Shown one piece after another: positions 6,536 through 7,336 of a DNA stretch of 7,336 nt. The stretch lies in the NCBI GenBank assembly GCA_030620115.1, contig JAUXFG010000178.1, positions 1 through 7,336 of the forward strand, read 5' to 3'. The position numbers were made by a program, and so were the translations under genes. The notes under the pieces were generated by a model. That model saw nothing but the letters and a program-made list of their open reading frames with translations. It did no database searches and was not told the DNA's origin. Position 1 is the first letter of the stretch. Each line of letters begins with the position of its first letter. Source of the DNA: Candidatus Fermentibacterota bacterium. GTDB taxonomy: Bacteria; JAFGKV01.

Positions 6536-6571
6536 AATACTCTAGTAAATCCATAGATTTACTAGAGTATT
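6536..6571. repeat. Perfect 36-bp AT-rich palindrome (16-bp arms, 4-nt loop)
   Basis: AATACTCTAGTAAATC (6536-6551) is followed by the loop CATA and the exact reverse complement of the arm (6556-6571). All 16 pairs match. The + strand continues TTC after the arm, giving a run of four T; the minus strand has no T-run. It lies about 85 bp upstream of the candidate operator. It could be a weak terminator for + strand transcription, a binding site for a second dimeric regulator, or the remnant of a mobile element end. None is proven. Confidence 0.7.
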
Positions 6572-6663
6572 TTCGTGTGCCTATAGCCTGGACTTCTCAT
6601 CGGCGTTCGTCACCTGTCCCTGCCTGTCCTGCTTCCAGTCATGAGCCTGCCGAATGGAGCGCG

Positions 6664-6691
6664 ATCGAAGGGAACTCATCGAAGGGCGAAC
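6664..6691 (+). repeat. Imperfect 14-bp tandem duplication
   Basis: ATCGAAGGGAACTC (6664-6677) is followed directly by ATCGAAGGGCGAAC (6678-6691), with the first nine bases identical. It lies just before a GC-rich hairpin. No coding reading is convincing here. Confidence 0.5.
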
Positions 6692-6692
6692 G

Positions 6693-6713
6693 ATCCCGCA
6701 GCTGACGCGGGAT
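6693..6713. repeat. Short GC-rich hairpin
   Basis: ATCCCGC (6693-6699) and GCGGGAT (6707-6713) form a perfect 7-bp stem with loop AGCTGAC. No T-run follows on either strand, so it is not called a terminator. Confidence 0.5.
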
Positions 6714-6730
6714 TGGAGTAGGAGGATGCT

Positions 6731-6749
6731 GAGAAATGCGTAATTTCTC
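6731..6749. repeat. Short hairpin
   Basis: GAGAAAT (6731-6737) and ATTTCTC (6743-6749) form a perfect 7-bp stem around GCGTA. It stands 17 bp after the GC-rich hairpin at 6693-6713. Together they make a small two-hairpin module of unknown role. Confidence 0.45.
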
Positions 6750-6937
6750 GATAAGTCCGTGCATCCAACTGATTCCGATGAAGGATGAAGACATTGGCCG
6801 CTTTATGGCGCAACATCGACAATCTTATCGATATGGGATGTTTCATTCTCTCGTTTTGCGGTCTCGGCCTCGCGCTACGGCTCACGATAGGAATACAATA
6901 TCCCGTAGAGAGATCCCGGAACCGTGGCCCCACCACC

Positions 6938-7012
6938 TGTCATTGCGAGGAGACTAACGACGAAGCAATCTCATCCGCCCATCGAGATCGCCGCGCTATC
7001 GCTCGCGATGAC
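6938..7012. repeat. MITE-like dispersed inverted repeat, CATTGCGAG type
   Basis: The left arm begins TGTCATTGCGAGGAG and ends GAAGCAATCTC (6938-6972). The right arm runs from GAGATCGCC to CTCGCGATGAC (6984-7012) and is an imperfect reverse complement of the left arm (GTCATtGCGAG against GTCATcGCGAG; GCaATCTC against GCgATCTC). The arms are separated by 11 bp. This is a non-coding dispersed repeat type. Reading frames that cross it give the spurious-looking string CHCEExNDEAIS. Confidence 0.6.
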
Positions 7013-7025
7013 CCCCAGGGCCTCA

Positions 7026-7045
7026 GTCATTACGAGGAGGATTCC
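7026..7045 (+). repeat. Partial third copy of the GTCATT-GAG repeat
   Basis: GTCATTACGAGGAGG (7026-7040) repeats the left arm of the element at 6938 with one change (GCGAG to ACGAG). It then diverges at 7041 and has no visible right arm, so it appears truncated or degenerate. Confidence 0.45.
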
Positions 7046-7096
7046 GAGAGTGTAAACCACTTCTCGGCCTGTCCTGAAACATCCCGAAATGAGCTT

Positions 7097-7189
7097 GCCC
7101 CGAAGGGGCTTGACATACCAGCCCAGGGCAAGCCCGATAGGGCGTAACCCTGGGGCACGGAAACAAAATGCCCTCAGCCCTGACAGGGC
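7097..7189. repeat. Triple-hairpin repeat module
   Basis: Three perfect small stems follow each other. GCCCC-GAA-GGGGC is at 7097-7109. CCCAGGG / CCCTGGG (7122-7128, 7148-7154) encloses an inner GCCC-GATA-GGGC (7132-7143). GCCCT-GAC-AGGGC is at 7177-7189. Clustered GC-rich hairpins of this size resemble REP/BIME-like modules, which in other genomes are linked to IS200-like REP-associated transposases. No transposase gene is present in the window. Confidence 0.55.
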
Positions 7190-7305
7190 GAGACAAAGAT
7201 AAGGACAAGAGGATCGCCCAGTCGTTGTTGGAGGAGTTCCTTGAGCTCCTTCAGGAACACCGGTTGAATACGATGACCCGTCTTTGCCAAGGCCTCCGTC
7301 TATGA
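7168..7305 (+). CDS. Possible small ORF, 45 codons (doubtful)
   Basis: The reading starts at ATG 7168 and ends at TGA 7303-7305. It has a basic/acidic N-terminal part (GRDKDKDKR) followed by a Leu/Glu-rich stretch (QSLLEEFLELLQEHRL) that would form an amphipathic helix. No family is recognised. No good Shine-Dalgarno precedes it (ACGGA 6 nt upstream at best), and its first codons overlap the third hairpin of the repeat module, which argues against a real gene. Its stop overlaps a following ATG (ATGA, 7302-7305). Reading as a chance frame or the end of a degenerate gene is as likely. Confidence 0.2.
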   Translation: MPSALTGRDKDKDKRIAQSLLEEFLELLQEHRLNTMTRLCQGLRL

Positions 7306-7336
7306 ATGACAACGCCGTGACAAGACGCCGAGGAAA
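7302..7336 (+). CDS. Possible 5' end of a + strand gene, cut by the window edge
   Basis: From ATG 7302 the frame reads MNDNAVTRRRG and stays open to the last base. AAGG lies 9 nt upstream, a weak ribosome site. Eleven codons are too few to identify a product. The ATGA overlap with the small ORF at 7168-7305 is the only positive sign. Confidence 0.2.
   Translation, partial: MNDNAVTRRRG

Larger units (their letters stand above)
6573..6937. other. Intergenic stretch without a supported gene
   Basis: Apart from the tandem duplication and two hairpins listed separately, nothing firm is seen. A + strand frame at 6736-6957 has AGGAGG 10 nt upstream, but its protein matches no family I know and runs into the dispersed repeat. 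A minus frame at 6676-6936 is similar. Both are best treated as chance frames. Confidence 0.5.

Noticed and set aside
6536-6571. Classical intrinsic terminator
   Set aside because: Stem is AT-rich, the loop is short, and only four T follow on the + strand; there is no gene ending just before it.
6736-6957. + strand frame of 73 codons preceded by AGGAGG
   Set aside because: Ribosome-site spacing of 10 nt is long, the start lies within a hairpin, and the second half is repeat sequence.
6785-7147. + strand frame of 120 codons with CHCEExNDEAISS
   Set aside because: It runs through dispersed inverted repeats; this peptide string is what such repeats give when translated.
6971-7312. Minus strand frame of 113 codons
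   Set aside because: Built from the triple-hairpin module and the CATTGCGAG repeats read backwards; no ribosome site and no family.

Overview
This 7.3 kb window comes from a Gram-negative (two-membrane) bacterium. It carries a complete tripartite RND efflux operon with its own TetR-family repressor, all on the minus strand, followed by about 1.2 kb of repeat-rich sequence at the high-coordinate end. Lineage cannot be fixed from the sequence. The gene order outer-membrane factor, adaptor, pump is the one I recall for the Borrelia bes locus (besC-besA-besB). The RND pump has the D-N / N-N transmembrane signature I associate with pumps outside the classical AcrB/MexB group. The dispersed 'TGTCATTCTGAG' and 'TGTCATTGCGAG' repeats are a type often met in environmental genomes, but they are not diagnostic of a phylum.

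Reading in the direction of transcription (high to low coordinates): a candidate promoter with an embedded TetR-type palindrome (about 6432-6460); a roughly 300-nt structured leader holding a MITE-like repeat and several short hairpins (6138-6430); a TetR/AcrR repressor (6127-5519); a TolC-like outer-membrane factor (5522-4206); a lipoprotein membrane-fusion adaptor with the RLS TolC-docking motif (4209-3139); and an RND permease (3142-56). Every junction between these four genes is the same 4-nt ATGA start/stop overlap, so repressor and pump should be translated as one coupled unit in near-fixed proportion. The pump gene has no Shine-Dalgarno sequence of its own. A C-run array on the + strand, giving a G-quadruplex motif on the coding strand, covers the pump's stop codon, and a heptamer tandem repeat follows it.

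The three structural products should assemble as a continuous duct: the proton-driven permease in the inner membrane, the lipid-anchored adaptor in the periplasm, and the TolC-like channel in the outer membrane. The repressor would release the operon when it binds an effector, probably a pump substrate. The substrate cannot be read from the sequence.

The region 6453-7167 holds no gene I can support. It contains a perfect 36-bp AT-rich palindrome, small hairpins, a 14-bp tandem repeat, and copies of dispersed inverted repeats. At the extreme right edge there is a weak + strand small ORF (45 codons) whose stop overlaps a possible start running out of the window. The efflux system itself is ordinary. 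The second-look items are the all-ATGA architecture with a cotranscribed repressor, the altered proton-relay residues, the repeat-loaded leader, the perfect palindrome, and the related simple repeats at both ends of the operon.
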